NCBI RefSeq assembly: GCF_000346615.1
Contig: NZ_ANNU01000045.1
Coordinates: 1-64,000, forward strand
From: Nafulsella turpanensis ZLM-10
GTDB lineage: Bacteria; Bacteroidota; Bacteroidia; Cytophagales; Cyclobacteriaceae
DNA: 64,000 bases
Reading direction: 5' to 3'
How positions within the stretch are numbered: position 1 is the stretch's first letter; each line of letters opens with the position of its first letter. The notes under the pieces were generated by a model. The model was given only the letters and a program-made list of their open reading frames with translations, had not been told where the DNA came from and searched no databases. This document shows positions 47,475-55,827 of the stretch, in pieces. A program made the position numbers and the translations under genes.

Positions 47475-47897
47475 ATGAAGAAAAACAAACTCCTGATTGA
47501 TTACGAATATGACTTTAGCCTGTTTGCTATTTTATCAGATGCAAGAGAATACAAGCTGGCATGGCAAATTAACCAGGCACTCCATATTCGGCTTGTAAAG
47601 GCACAGGATATTTGTTTTGATTTTGTGAATCAGCAAAATTTAATTGTTTCAAACTATAAATTTGCCACTGAACATACTACCTTTAGACTTTTAAAGAATA
47701 AATCGGTGCAGGAGGGAAGTAATACGTTCCTGATTCCGGAACTTAGCCGCTTCGATTACCTGGCCATGCTCCAGGGAACAGGCGATTTTTTTGAAGGCGT
47801 TGATATAGAAAGTGCTTTGAAAGCCATTCCGGCCATTCAATACCTCAGCCACATTGATATTAACCAGTTGAAATCGAAAGAAAATTTAATATTTTAA
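47475..47897 (+). CDS. IPExxxVDY family protein
   Basis: A 140-residue cytosolic protein of a family confined to Bacteroidota and named for its motif, seen here as LIPELSRFDYLAML (~residue 92). It has no membrane segment or known catalytic motif. It lies 7 bases before pyk, a pairing common in the phylum, and the two must be co-transcribed. Function is unknown; tight linkage to pyruvate kinase hints at, but does not show, a role connected with glycolysis. Confidence 0.88.
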   Translation: MKKNKLLIDYEYDFSLFAILSDAREYKLAWQINQALHIRLVKAQDICFDFVNQQNLIVSNYKFATEHTTFRLLKNKSVQEGSNTFLIPELSRFDYLAMLQGTGDFFEGVDIESALKAIPAIQYLSHIDINQLKSKENLIF

Positions 47898-47904
47898 TTG
47901 AAAG

Positions 47905-49341
47905 ATGGAGAACAAAGTTGTTTTCAATAAGACCAAAATTGTAGCCACTGTAGGGCCTGCCTGTAACACCAAAGAAAAGCTGGCAGAGCTCATGAGAGCA
48001 GGGGTAGATGTATTCCGACTTAATTTTTCTCACGGATCTCACCAGGACCATCAGAAGGTTATCCAGTATGTGCGGGAGCTCAATGAAGAAATGGGTTCTA
48101 CCGTTTGCTTATTGCAGGACCTGCAGGGCCCGAAAATCAGGACCAATGAGGTGGAAAATAACGGGGTGGAAATTGTGGCCGGCCAGGAATTAATTATTTC
48201 TACTGAAGACTTTATTGGCAATTCCCGGCGTATCAGCACCAGTTATAAAGAGTTACCCGCCGATGTTAAGGTAGGCGATATGATTTTGATCGATGACGGG
48301 AAAATTGAATTGAGGGTAGAGGATACCAACCTTGGAGAGGTAAAAACAAAGGTAATTTACGGAGGAGTAGTAAAGTCGAGGAAGGGCATAAACCTTCCCA
48401 TGTCCAATGTTTCGGCTCCTTCGCTTACAGAAAAAGATGAGCGTGACCTGGAATTTGGTCTGCAGAATGATGTGGAATGGATTGCGCTTTCCTTTGTAAG
48501 AAGGGCCGAAGATATCCTTTCTCTTAAAGAGAAAATTAAAAAAGCCTGCCGGAACTGTAAGGTAATTGCTAAAATAGAGAAGCCCGAGGCGCTCCGGAAT
48601 ATCGACGAAATTATTGCCGCATCCGATGGTATTATGGTGGCTCGTGGCGACCTGGGGGTTGAAATTGTGATGGAAGAAGTGCCCCTGGCCCAGAAAATGA
48701 TTGTAAGGAAGTGTAATGAAATAGGTAAGCCGGTAATTATTGCTACCCAAATGATGGAGAGCATGATTACAAGCCCCCGGCCAACCCGTGCCGAAACCAA
48801 CGATGTGGCCAATGCTGTTATGGATGGTGCTGATGCCCTCATGTTATCGGCCGAAACAGCTGCCGGAGAATATCCTGTGCAGGTGATAAAAAGCATGGTG
48901 CGAACCATAATTTCTGTGGAGGAAAAAATGGATCATATTTACTTTAAGCATGAAAACGTATCGCAGAGCTCCCGCACTTTTTTAAACGATAGCATTGTAC
49001 TGCAGGCCTGCCGCCTTGCTAAAAAGGTGAAAGCCGATGCGGTCATTGGTATGACAAAGTCCGGATATACGGCTTATCGTATCTCGAGCCACAGGCCAAA
49101 AGCACAGGTTTTTATCTTTACCGATAACAAACCAATGCTTACCACCATGAATTTGCTGTGGGGCGTCCGCACCTTTTTCTACGATAAAATGGTTTCTACC
49201 GACCAGACCTTTGAGGATGTTACTGAATTCTTAAAAGATAAAGGTTTTCTGCATGAAGGAGATGTTACCATCAATACAGCGAGTATGCCTATTCAGCAGA
49301 AACACAGAACCAACACGATTAAACTGCAGGTGGTTAAATAA
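47905..49341 (+). CDS. pyk: Pyruvate kinase
   Basis: Converts PEP and ADP to pyruvate and ATP, the last step of glycolysis; 478 residues. N-terminal TKIVATVGPACNTKEKL, the active-site signature VIAKIEKPEALRNI with its catalytic Lys, MVARGDLGVEI, ATQMMESMITSPRPTRAE and the C-terminal allosteric domain are present. pfkA, another control point of glycolysis, is 8 kb away on the other strand. It ends at a strong bidirectional terminator. Confidence 0.97.
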   Translation: MENKVVFNKTKIVATVGPACNTKEKLAELMRAGVDVFRLNFSHGSHQDHQKVIQYVRELNEEMGSTVCLLQDLQGPKIRTNEVENNGVEIVAGQELIISTEDFIGNSRRISTSYKELPADVKVGDMILIDDGKIELRVEDTNLGEVKTKVIYGGVVKSRKGINLPMSNVSAPSLTEKDERDLEFGLQNDVEWIALSFVRRAEDILSLKEKIKKACRNCKVIAKIEKPEALRNIDEIIAASDGIMVARGDLGVEIVMEEVPLAQKMIVRKCNEIGKPVIIATQMMESMITSPRPTRAETNDVANAVMDGADALMLSAETAAGEYPVQVIKSMVRTIISVEEKMDHIYFKHENVSQSSRTFLNDSIVLQACRLAKKVKADAVIGMTKSGYTAYRISSHRPKAQVFIFTDNKPMLTTMNLLWGVRTFFYDKMVSTDQTFEDVTEFLKDKGFLHEGDVTINTASMPIQQKHRTNTIKLQVVK

Positions 49342-49380
49342 ACTTAACCACCATTTTACCGGTGATGATTTTGGAGTAAA

Positions 49381-49405
49381 GGAAAGGCCCCACCGGGGCC
49401 TTTCC
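49381..49405. terminator. Bidirectional terminator between pyk and the NFACT gene
   Basis: An 11-bp perfect stem (GGAAAGGCCCC / GGGGCCTTTCC) with a 3-base loop between convergent genes. The last base touches the stop of the NFACT gene. Confidence 0.85.
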
Positions 49406-50961
49406 TATTTGAATGGAGCAGGAGGTACCAGAAGTACCTCCTCTTCTTTTTCCACAATTACCGCTCCGGCTGCTGCTCCCTTTTGCTTTCGGACCCACTT
49501 TCGGGGGGTGCAAATTACCGGGCAGAGGCTGTCCTGTTTTCTTTTCGAGTACCAGGCGGCAAGCTGGGCTGCCTTTTCCTTTACCTCTACAGGAAAATTT
49601 TTGCCCGGCCATCTTTTTAAAATGACGTGCGATCCGCTAACATCTTTTGCATGCAGCCATAAATCATCTTTGTGGGCGTGGTAGCGAATTAAATCATCAT
49701 TTTGGATAGCGCCCTTGCCTACCCAAATTTGAAAGTCTTTAAAGGTAAAAGAACGATAGGGCAGTGTTTCGGTAGTAGCCGCATTCTCAGGCAGACTAAT
49801 GCTCTTCAGGTAATTTCTGAGATCTTTCAGGTCATTTGTTTCTTCTACTTTGCCTGCCTGCTCCTGTAGTGTTTTAAGGCGTTCTTCCTTGCTTTCGATA
49901 TTTTCCAAAAGGTACTTTTCTTCCACCTGCTGGTTTTTTGCCTTTCTGTAAAAGTTTTCGGCATTTTTTTGAGGGCTAAGATCTTTTTTGAGTGGGATGG
50001 TAACCGGGCGATCGTGGTAAAAATCGTATAGCTCTACTTCTGTACTTCCAGGCCGAACAGCATGCAGGTTGGCCATCAGAATATCTGCCATCTCCCGGTT
50101 TTTGCTGCTGCCCATAATTTCTTCGAGCTTGGCTGTGGTCTTCTCCAGATAATTCTGGCTGCTTTTAATTTCCTTGTTCAGTCGCTGTAAGGCGGCTCCC
50201 TTCTCTAACTCCAGCGTGTATTCTTTTGTATAGGCAATAAAAAACCTGTTAATGGCTTCTATCGGTTCATTAAATTGCTGGAGGATGGTGCCAAAGGGAA
50301 GGAGGGAGAGGGCAGGCAGTCCATCCAGTTCGATAAGGTAAAAACCTTCCGGCTTCTCCAGGAGGTGGAGCATTTGGCTAAAAAGTATCCACTGCTTTTC
50401 GAGTGGCTGCTCCGGATAATTTTGTGCTTGGAGGTAAGCTGCAGGTAGTTTCCCTAGTGTGGGGAGTAGCTTTTTATAATTGCCGCCAAGCTTTGTAAAA
50501 GCTTCCTCATTAACAGGAAGTGCACGATTTAACTCTGCAGGTTTTAAATTCCAGTCTTTTGCCAGCTTATTTTTAAACAGGGCGAAAGGCTCGCTGTTCT
50601 TCAGGAGGAGAATGTTGCTCCTGTTGCCGTGCATTTTAAACAACAGGCTCCATTCCTGTTCCAGGGTTATAAGAAAGCTCCGTTCGTTCTGGTATTGGAT
50701 TACTTCCATTACCTTTTGTCCTATGGCCTCATTGAAAAGATCTACACTATTCCGGCGGGCCCGGCTTAAATCATCCGGGAAAAAGAGGCAGCTAAAATCC
50801 GGCTGCAGGTGAGCTTTAATGCTGAAGGATTTTTCTTCGGAAGAAAACTGCAGGCTTAGCTCATTCTTACTTTGAGAATAGCAGTGGGTAAAGGAAAGGC
50901 CCGGGAGGAGGTACCCTATTTGAGTGGTAAGCTGCCGTAAAAAGTAATAATTGTTATGCAC
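49405..50961 (-). CDS. NFACT-family (RqcH-like) RNA-binding protein
   Basis: 518 residues of the NFACT/Tae2/RqcH family. The N-terminal NFACT-N-like part begins MHNNYYFLRQLTTQIGYLLP. Coiled-coil helices follow (~260-400). The NFACT-R domain has the diagnostic RYHAHKDDLWLHAKDVSGSH (~residue 430). RqcH proteins bind stalled 50S subunits and recruit tRNA-Ala for C-terminal tailing in ribosome quality control. Whether this shortened N-domain keeps the tailing residues is not clear to me. The start is a GTG that overlaps the stop of the MBL gene by one base (TAGTG), so the two are translationally coupled. Confidence 0.88.
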   Translation of the reverse strand: MHNNYYFLRQLTTQIGYLLPGLSFTHCYSQSKNELSLQFSSEEKSFSIKAHLQPDFSCLFFPDDLSRARRNSVDLFNEAIGQKVMEVIQYQNERSFLITLEQEWSLLFKMHGNRSNILLLKNSEPFALFKNKLAKDWNLKPAELNRALPVNEEAFTKLGGNYKKLLPTLGKLPAAYLQAQNYPEQPLEKQWILFSQMLHLLEKPEGFYLIELDGLPALSLLPFGTILQQFNEPIEAINRFFIAYTKEYTLELEKGAALQRLNKEIKSSQNYLEKTTAKLEEIMGSSKNREMADILMANLHAVRPGSTEVELYDFYHDRPVTIPLKKDLSPQKNAENFYRKAKNQQVEEKYLLENIESKEERLKTLQEQAGKVEETNDLKDLRNYLKSISLPENAATTETLPYRSFTFKDFQIWVGKGAIQNDDLIRYHAHKDDLWLHAKDVSGSHVILKRWPGKNFPVEVKEKAAQLAAWYSKRKQDSLCPVICTPRKWVRKQKGAAAGAVIVEKEEEVLLVPPAPFK

Positions 50962-51722
50962 TAAAGAGTGATTTTAAGTCCGTCGTACGCTAAAGCAACA
51001 CTTTCAGGTAGCTCCTGCTGAATTTCTTCGTGCAGGCCTAAGCGATGGCTGATATGGGTAAGGTAAGCCTGCTCAGGCTCGAGCTCTTCTATGAGTGCCA
51101 GTGCTTCTGAAAGGGTAAAGTGGGAGATATGCTCCTCTTTCTGCAGGGCATTTAACACCAATACCTTACTGTGCTTAATTTTTTCTTTTTCAGCCGGGCT
51201 GATGGAGCTGGCATCGGTAATATAGGAGAAGCCGTTTATACGATAGCCAAAGACCGGTAGCTTGTAATGATGGACCTCCACGGGGTGGATGGTAATTCCA
51301 TCGATAGCAAAGGGGGCATTTTCTATTACTTGGGTCTTAATTTCGGGGGTGCCGGGGTATTTCTTTTCACTAAAAGCATAGGCAAATTCAGTTTTTAACT
51401 GCTCAATTACCTGCCGTCGTCCATAGACAGGCATATCGCGCCGCTGCCTGAAATTAAAGGGGCGGATATCGTCGAGTCCGGCAGTGTGGTCTTTGTGTTC
51501 GTGGGTAAAAAGAATGGCATCCAGGGTGCTGATTTTTTCCCGCAGCATTTGCTGACGAAAATCCGGCCCTGTATCGATTACAAAGCTTTTACCTTCTATA
51601 GCAATGTGTGCTGCAGTACGGAGCCTTTTATCGCGAAAATCAAGAGAATGACATACTTTGCATGGGCAGCCGATAACAGGTACGCCCTGGGAGGTACCTG
51701 TTCCTAAAAATGTTACTGTCAC
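50961..51722 (-). CDS. MBL-fold metal-dependent hydrolase (PhnP-like)
   Basis: 253 residues of the metallo-beta-lactamase fold. The N-terminus TFLGTGTSQGVPVIGCPC and the zinc-binding Cys cluster CPCKVC are typical of the PhnP-like group. The metal motif is THEHKDHTAGLDDIRP; further ligands are in VIDTGPDF, YITDAS and LTHISHRLGLH. PhnP itself is a phosphodiesterase acting on cyclic ribose phosphate, but the phosphonate pathway is not here, so a general cyclic-nucleotide or RNA phosphodiesterase role is a guess. I use a GTG at 51722 that begins directly before the first beta strand; an ATG at 51770 is also in frame but adds residues unlike the family. Confidence 0.87.
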   Translation of the reverse strand: MTVTFLGTGTSQGVPVIGCPCKVCHSLDFRDKRLRTAAHIAIEGKSFVIDTGPDFRQQMLREKISTLDAILFTHEHKDHTAGLDDIRPFNFRQRRDMPVYGRRQVIEQLKTEFAYAFSEKKYPGTPEIKTQVIENAPFAIDGITIHPVEVHHYKLPVFGYRINGFSYITDASSISPAEKEKIKHSKVLVLNALQKEEHISHFTLSEALALIEELEPEQAYLTHISHRLGLHEEIQQELPESVALAYDGLKITL

Positions 51723-51786
51723 GGTTTTTATTTTCAGAGGCCATGCGGGGCTACGAAAGCTTGGTAGCAATTCCGCCGAAGCCGGG

Positions 51787-52053
51787 TTATGCGGACACCA
51801 GCAGCTCTGCTAAAAACTTCTGATTTTTTTCGCTGAGTTGAGTAAGGTCCGGCTGGATATTTTTCAGAATTTCAATGAGGCAGTTAATTTTACCTTCGGT
51901 TGGGTAATATTTATTTACTACCGCCACCTTGTTGTTTTGAAGGATACAATAGCCCGATTTGAAATTTCCTTTCTCATACCGTAAGATGTATTCAGACTCG
52001 CTAAATACATCTTCCAGTTTGTTGAGAAAGTGCTTGGTATACTTAACCTCCAT
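51787..52053 (-). CDS. Small conserved-looking protein of unknown function, coupled to a phosphorelay
   Basis: An 88-residue soluble protein (MEVKYTKHFLNKLEDVFSES...) with no motif I recognise. Its pattern, basic beta strands with KVAVVNKYYPTEGKINCLIE then a helical C-terminus, is that of a compact alpha/beta protein. Its ATG overlaps the stop of the response regulator gene by one base (TAATG), a strong sign of coupled translation. It may be a partner or output of the signalling pair upstream; this is inferred from position only. Confidence 0.75.
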   Translation of the reverse strand: MEVKYTKHFLNKLEDVFSESEYILRYEKGNFKSGYCILQNNKVAVVNKYYPTEGKINCLIEILKNIQPDLTQLSEKNQKFLAELLVSA

Positions 52054-52421
52054 TAACGGGTGTAATGGTTTACTTTATCGACCAGCTCATCAAAATTTAA
52101 TGGCTTTTGCAGGTATTCGTTTATACCTACGCGGTCAAAATCCTCGCGGGTATAGTTTTTGGCATTCCCTGAAATAGCAATAATAGGAGTTTTGGCCTTT
52201 TCATCCGTTCTCTGGCGAATCTGCTCTGCGCACTGCATACCATCCATTACCGGCATGTTAATATCCATCACTATTACATCGAAAGTTTCCTTCTCCAGTT
52301 TTTCGATTACCTGTTTGCCATTTTTTACAGCAGTAATTTCGTAGTTCTGGAACTGCAGAATCTTTTTAGCCAGATTCTGAATTACTGAACTATCTTCGGC
52401 AATTAGTACCTTTTTGTTCAT
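52053..52421 (-). CDS. Single-domain response regulator (CheY-like)
   Basis: A 122-residue receiver domain without output domain. The acidic pocket is in VLIAEDSS, the phospho-acceptor Asp (~54) in VIVMDINMPVMDG, the Thr/Ser switch in IIAISGNAK and the conserved Lys in YLQKPLN. Its ATG overlaps the stop of the hybrid histidine kinase gene by four bases (ATGA). As the kinase carries an HPt domain, this protein is its natural final phosphate acceptor. Confidence 0.95.
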   Translation of the reverse strand: MNKKVLIAEDSSVIQNLAKKILQFQNYEITAVKNGKQVIEKLEKETFDVIVMDINMPVMDGMQCAEQIRQRTDEKAKTPIIAISGNAKNYTREDFDRVGINEYLQKPLNFDELVDKVNHYTR

Positions 52422-55400
52422 GTGTTAAGTTGGTTGTAGTTTTTCTGAAAAAATTCCTGAAACTCATTAAACTCTCTCAGGAGTTTGTAAAGTTTTTCTT
52501 TTACAAAGGTATAATCTTTTTCTTTAATCTGCTTTTCAAGTTCTGCTGCAGTAGCGGCAACTTTTTTTACACCAAGAGTACCGGCACTTCCTTTAAGGCT
52601 ATGCAGGTGAGCCTCCAGTAGAGAAAACTGTTGCTGCTGGTAAGCCTCCAGCGATTCCTGCAATTGGCCCTGCGCTTCTTCATTAAACTCAGAAAAGGCG
52701 CTATACATCAATTCCTCGCCTCCCCATTTTAATAATTGCCCGATGGCTTCTTCCTCAATGATAACGCCATTGCTTGCCTGCTGTTTTGCCTGACTGCCCT
52801 GGGATGCTTTTTTTATAAATGATCGCTTTGGCTTTATATACTGCTGAACCTTATTAATTAACTGATTTGCCTTTATTGGCTTGGCCAGGTAATCATCCAG
52901 TCCTGCATCCAGAATGTTTTTCTTTTCGTCCTGCATGCTATAGGCGGTCATCGCTATAATAACAGGCATATTTTTTAGTGGCAGCTTTTTAATTTTTTTG
53001 GTAGCGGTTATGCCATCCATTTCAGGCATTTGAATATCCATGAAAACCAGCTGATAGCTTCTGTTTTTTACTTTTTCTATTGCCTCAAAACCATCTTTTG
53101 CAAGCTCTACCTGGCAACCTGCCTTCAGCAGAATGGTGATTGCCACCTGCCGGTTTATTTCATTGTCGTCCACAAGCAGTATGCTGGGCTGCTCATCAGG
53201 AAAATACACACCTTCGGCCAGGTAACTCTCTTCCCTGTCCTGGCTCATAAAGGAGCCGGCCTCCACAGGTTCTGCTTCAAAAGTAAACCAGAAGGTACTA
53301 CCAGCGCCTGCTTCCGTTTCTACTCCGATATCGCCATTCATGAGTCGGCAAAGCTCTTTGCTGATGACAAGGCCCAGTCCTGTGCCGCCATAGGCTTTGG
53401 TCGGTGAATTATCTACCTGGCTGAAGCTACTAAAAAGCTTTTCCAGTTGGGTTTCTTCTATGCCTATTCCGGTGTCGATTACCTTCACCAGAATTAACTG
53501 TTTGCCATTCCTGAACTCTGCACCGCTCAGTTCAACATCCACACTGCCTCCTTCCTCGGTGAATTTTAAGGCATTGGAGGTTAAGTTGGAAAGGATTTGT
53601 AACAAACGGGTTTCATCGGCTAATATATAATCGGGTAACTTTTGGTCTATGTTGTAATTGAAATTAATCCGATGACTGATGGCCTGCTGAGAAAAAAGGG
53701 CATAGAGCTTATCGACAACGGAATGCAGCTTAACAGGGGCTTTACGCAATTCCATCTTTCCGGCCTCAATTTTACTCAGGTCGAGTATGTCGTTCAGGAT
53801 ATTCAGCAGGGTGCGGCTCGATTTACTGATTATCTCCACATAATGCTGCTGCTCATCATCCAGCTGGGTACTGCTTAAGAGGTCAACCATGCCTATTACC
53901 CCATTCATAGGAGTGCGGATTTCATGGCTCATATTAGCCAGGAATCTTTCTTTTACTTTAAGGCTTTTTTCAGCCACCTCTTTAGCCTGTAGTAGCTCCA
54001 GGTTTGTACGTTTCAACTCAGTGATATCGCGGGCCACCCCTTCTATTTCCATTGGCCGGCCATCTTTACCGTAAATAAGGCGGATGTTGCAGATACACTG
54101 CAGCAGCTGACCATTCTCTTTAATGACAGAAGCCTCAAAGTTGCGGACGCTTTTATGCTTTACCAGTTGCCGGATAAGGTCTTTGATGCGGGTGTTGTAG
54201 AGGTAATAGTCGGTAATATCTTTATCCAGAACTTTTTCAGGCTCATACCCGAGGAGTTCGTAAACTGATGGGCTAATCATTGTAAGGAAACCCTGAACAT
54301 TACAGCGGAAGTAAATATCCTGGAAGGAATTAAAAATGTTCCGAAACATTTCTTCACTTTCCAGCAGATCGAGTTCCGATTGCTTTTTGCTCGTAATGTC
54401 GGTGGCAATGCCCGATATTTCATTGATTCTCCCGTCCCGGTCATAGATGGGATTAATAAAAACCTCTTTCCAGATATCCCGATTTTTTTTGTCTTTCAGC
54501 AGCACTTCAAAGTGCATAGACCTTCCAGAGAAGGCATGCTTGTACTTCTCGAGCCAAAATTTATTGTCTTCTCTTAAGCGGTTATCATTGGCAAAAGGAG
54601 TGCCCTGTGAAGTTCGATCTTTTAAACGCACGCTAAAATGTTCACGAATAGCTTTTTCGTGCTGATTATTGAAAATGGATAGCTCGTATTGCTTGTTGAT
54701 AGTCCAGATGAGGTGGGTGCTGCTGTGAAAAATAGCCTGCAGGCGGGCAGCCTGGTGGTTGATTTTTTCCTCATTAATTTTCCCTTTAATGGCAAGGGCC
54801 ACCTGACCTGAAATAAAGCTGAGAAGTTCAAGATCCTTTTCAGAATAAGCATGCCGGTTGTGGTAACACTGAACGGCAATGAGACCGGTAGTCTGCTGGT
54901 CGAGCTGAAAAGGGACTGCCAGCCAGGCTTCCGGTATATTGCCCATGATGTCGATAGTACTGGTGCTCAGCAGACCGAGAATATCCTCTTTATGTAAGAG
55001 TAAGGCTTTTTTTTGCCGGAGCGAATATTCTGTAATGCCGCGCCCAGCTTTTCGGGTAGCATCGTAAACCGGATGGGGGTAGTGTTCATCAATTAAAATA
55101 GAAAACCTAATGAGGCTCCGGTCTTCTTCGTGTAAGGCGATGTAAAAGTTGCTTGCCTCCATTACTTTCGACAGCTCCAGGTGAATGTTGCTGTACAGGT
55201 TCTCTAAGCTGTTGCTGTTAAGCATTAGCCCCGATATACTGTTATACAGGTTTTGGGCTTTTTCTACTTTTACCTTCTCTGATATATCGTAAAAAATGGC
55301 ACTGTAGTCGAAGCCTTTTTTTTCGCTGGTTCCCCGGCTAATACTGCCGGAAACAAATATCTTATTGCCTCGCTTATCCTGAAAAACAGTCTCAAAGGAA

Positions 55401-55681
55401 ATCTCTGGTAAAGAACTGAGCTGGCGGAGTTTCTTTTGGAAGGTGGCGACCTCCTCTGAGTGGAGAATGTTTTTGTATCGAATGCCAGATAAGTCGGATG
55501 GGGAATAGCCTAGCTTATCCTGCCATGCTTTGTTGGTCCATATGATCTTTCCATCGGCAGAAAAAGCCATTATCAAAGCACTTGACTTATCAAATAGGTC
55601 CGTCATAATCAGGTTCTTCTCCCTGAAATCTTCAATGTATTGAATTAATGCTTCCCTGGATAATTGCTTTAACTCTTTCAT
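52418..55681 (-). CDS. Hybrid sensor histidine kinase with PAS, GAF, REC and HPt domains
   Basis: 1087 residues, no membrane segment, so a cytoplasmic sensor. Order: PAS (~20-140, IMAFSADGKIIWTNKAWQD), GAF (~160-300), PAS (~310-435), PAS (~440-560), HisKA with His in ANMSHEIRTPMNGVIGMV (~590), HATPase with NLTSNALKFTEEGG, DTGIGIEE and GGTGLGLVISKEL. Then come REC with LLVDDNEINRQVA and FMDIQMPEMDG (~835-955) and a C-terminal HPt with AHLHSLKGSAGTLG (~1040). It holds a full His-Asp-His phosphorelay, and the next gene supplies the last Asp. Signals for PAS and GAF domains (ligand, redox, light) cannot be told from sequence. Confidence 0.95.
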   Translation of the reverse strand: MKELKQLSREALIQYIEDFREKNLIMTDLFDKSSALIMAFSADGKIIWTNKAWQDKLGYSPSDLSGIRYKNILHSEEVATFQKKLRQLSSLPEISFETVFQDKRGNKIFVSGSISRGTSEKKGFDYSAIFYDISEKVKVEKAQNLYNSISGLMLNSNSLENLYSNIHLELSKVMEASNFYIALHEEDRSLIRFSILIDEHYPHPVYDATRKAGRGITEYSLRQKKALLLHKEDILGLLSTSTIDIMGNIPEAWLAVPFQLDQQTTGLIAVQCYHNRHAYSEKDLELLSFISGQVALAIKGKINEEKINHQAARLQAIFHSSTHLIWTINKQYELSIFNNQHEKAIREHFSVRLKDRTSQGTPFANDNRLREDNKFWLEKYKHAFSGRSMHFEVLLKDKKNRDIWKEVFINPIYDRDGRINEISGIATDITSKKQSELDLLESEEMFRNIFNSFQDIYFRCNVQGFLTMISPSVYELLGYEPEKVLDKDITDYYLYNTRIKDLIRQLVKHKSVRNFEASVIKENGQLLQCICNIRLIYGKDGRPMEIEGVARDITELKRTNLELLQAKEVAEKSLKVKERFLANMSHEIRTPMNGVIGMVDLLSSTQLDDEQQHYVEIISKSSRTLLNILNDILDLSKIEAGKMELRKAPVKLHSVVDKLYALFSQQAISHRINFNYNIDQKLPDYILADETRLLQILSNLTSNALKFTEEGGSVDVELSGAEFRNGKQLILVKVIDTGIGIEETQLEKLFSSFSQVDNSPTKAYGGTGLGLVISKELCRLMNGDIGVETEAGAGSTFWFTFEAEPVEAGSFMSQDREESYLAEGVYFPDEQPSILLVDDNEINRQVAITILLKAGCQVELAKDGFEAIEKVKNRSYQLVFMDIQMPEMDGITATKKIKKLPLKNMPVIIAMTAYSMQDEKKNILDAGLDDYLAKPIKANQLINKVQQYIKPKRSFIKKASQGSQAKQQASNGVIIEEEAIGQLLKWGGEELMYSAFSEFNEEAQGQLQESLEAYQQQQFSLLEAHLHSLKGSAGTLGVKKVAATAAELEKQIKEKDYTFVKEKLYKLLREFNEFQEFFQKNYNQLNT

Positions 55682-55795
55682 GCCGCTGCCGGACTTAGAC
55701 TATTTTGGTCTTTTTGGGTCTGCCTGTAAAATTGTAACTGTAAGGTACAAAAAGAGAGGCTATCCTAATAAACGCTCCAATCTTTTATTTATTTG

Positions 55796-55803
55796 TATTT
55801 TTG
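55796..55803 (+). promoter_or_regulatory. -7 promoter box before miaA
   Basis: TATTTTTG matches TAnnTTTG exactly. The TTG that would open the longest miaA frame (55801) is inside this box, so translation must begin further down. No clear -33 element was seen. Confidence 0.55.
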
Positions 55804-55827
55804 CAACAGGCTTCAATTATCGAAAAA

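Noticed and set aside
48253-48908. Two overlapping frames of 165 and 183 codons on the minus strand
   Set aside because: Antisense to pyk, with no motif and no plausible start signals.
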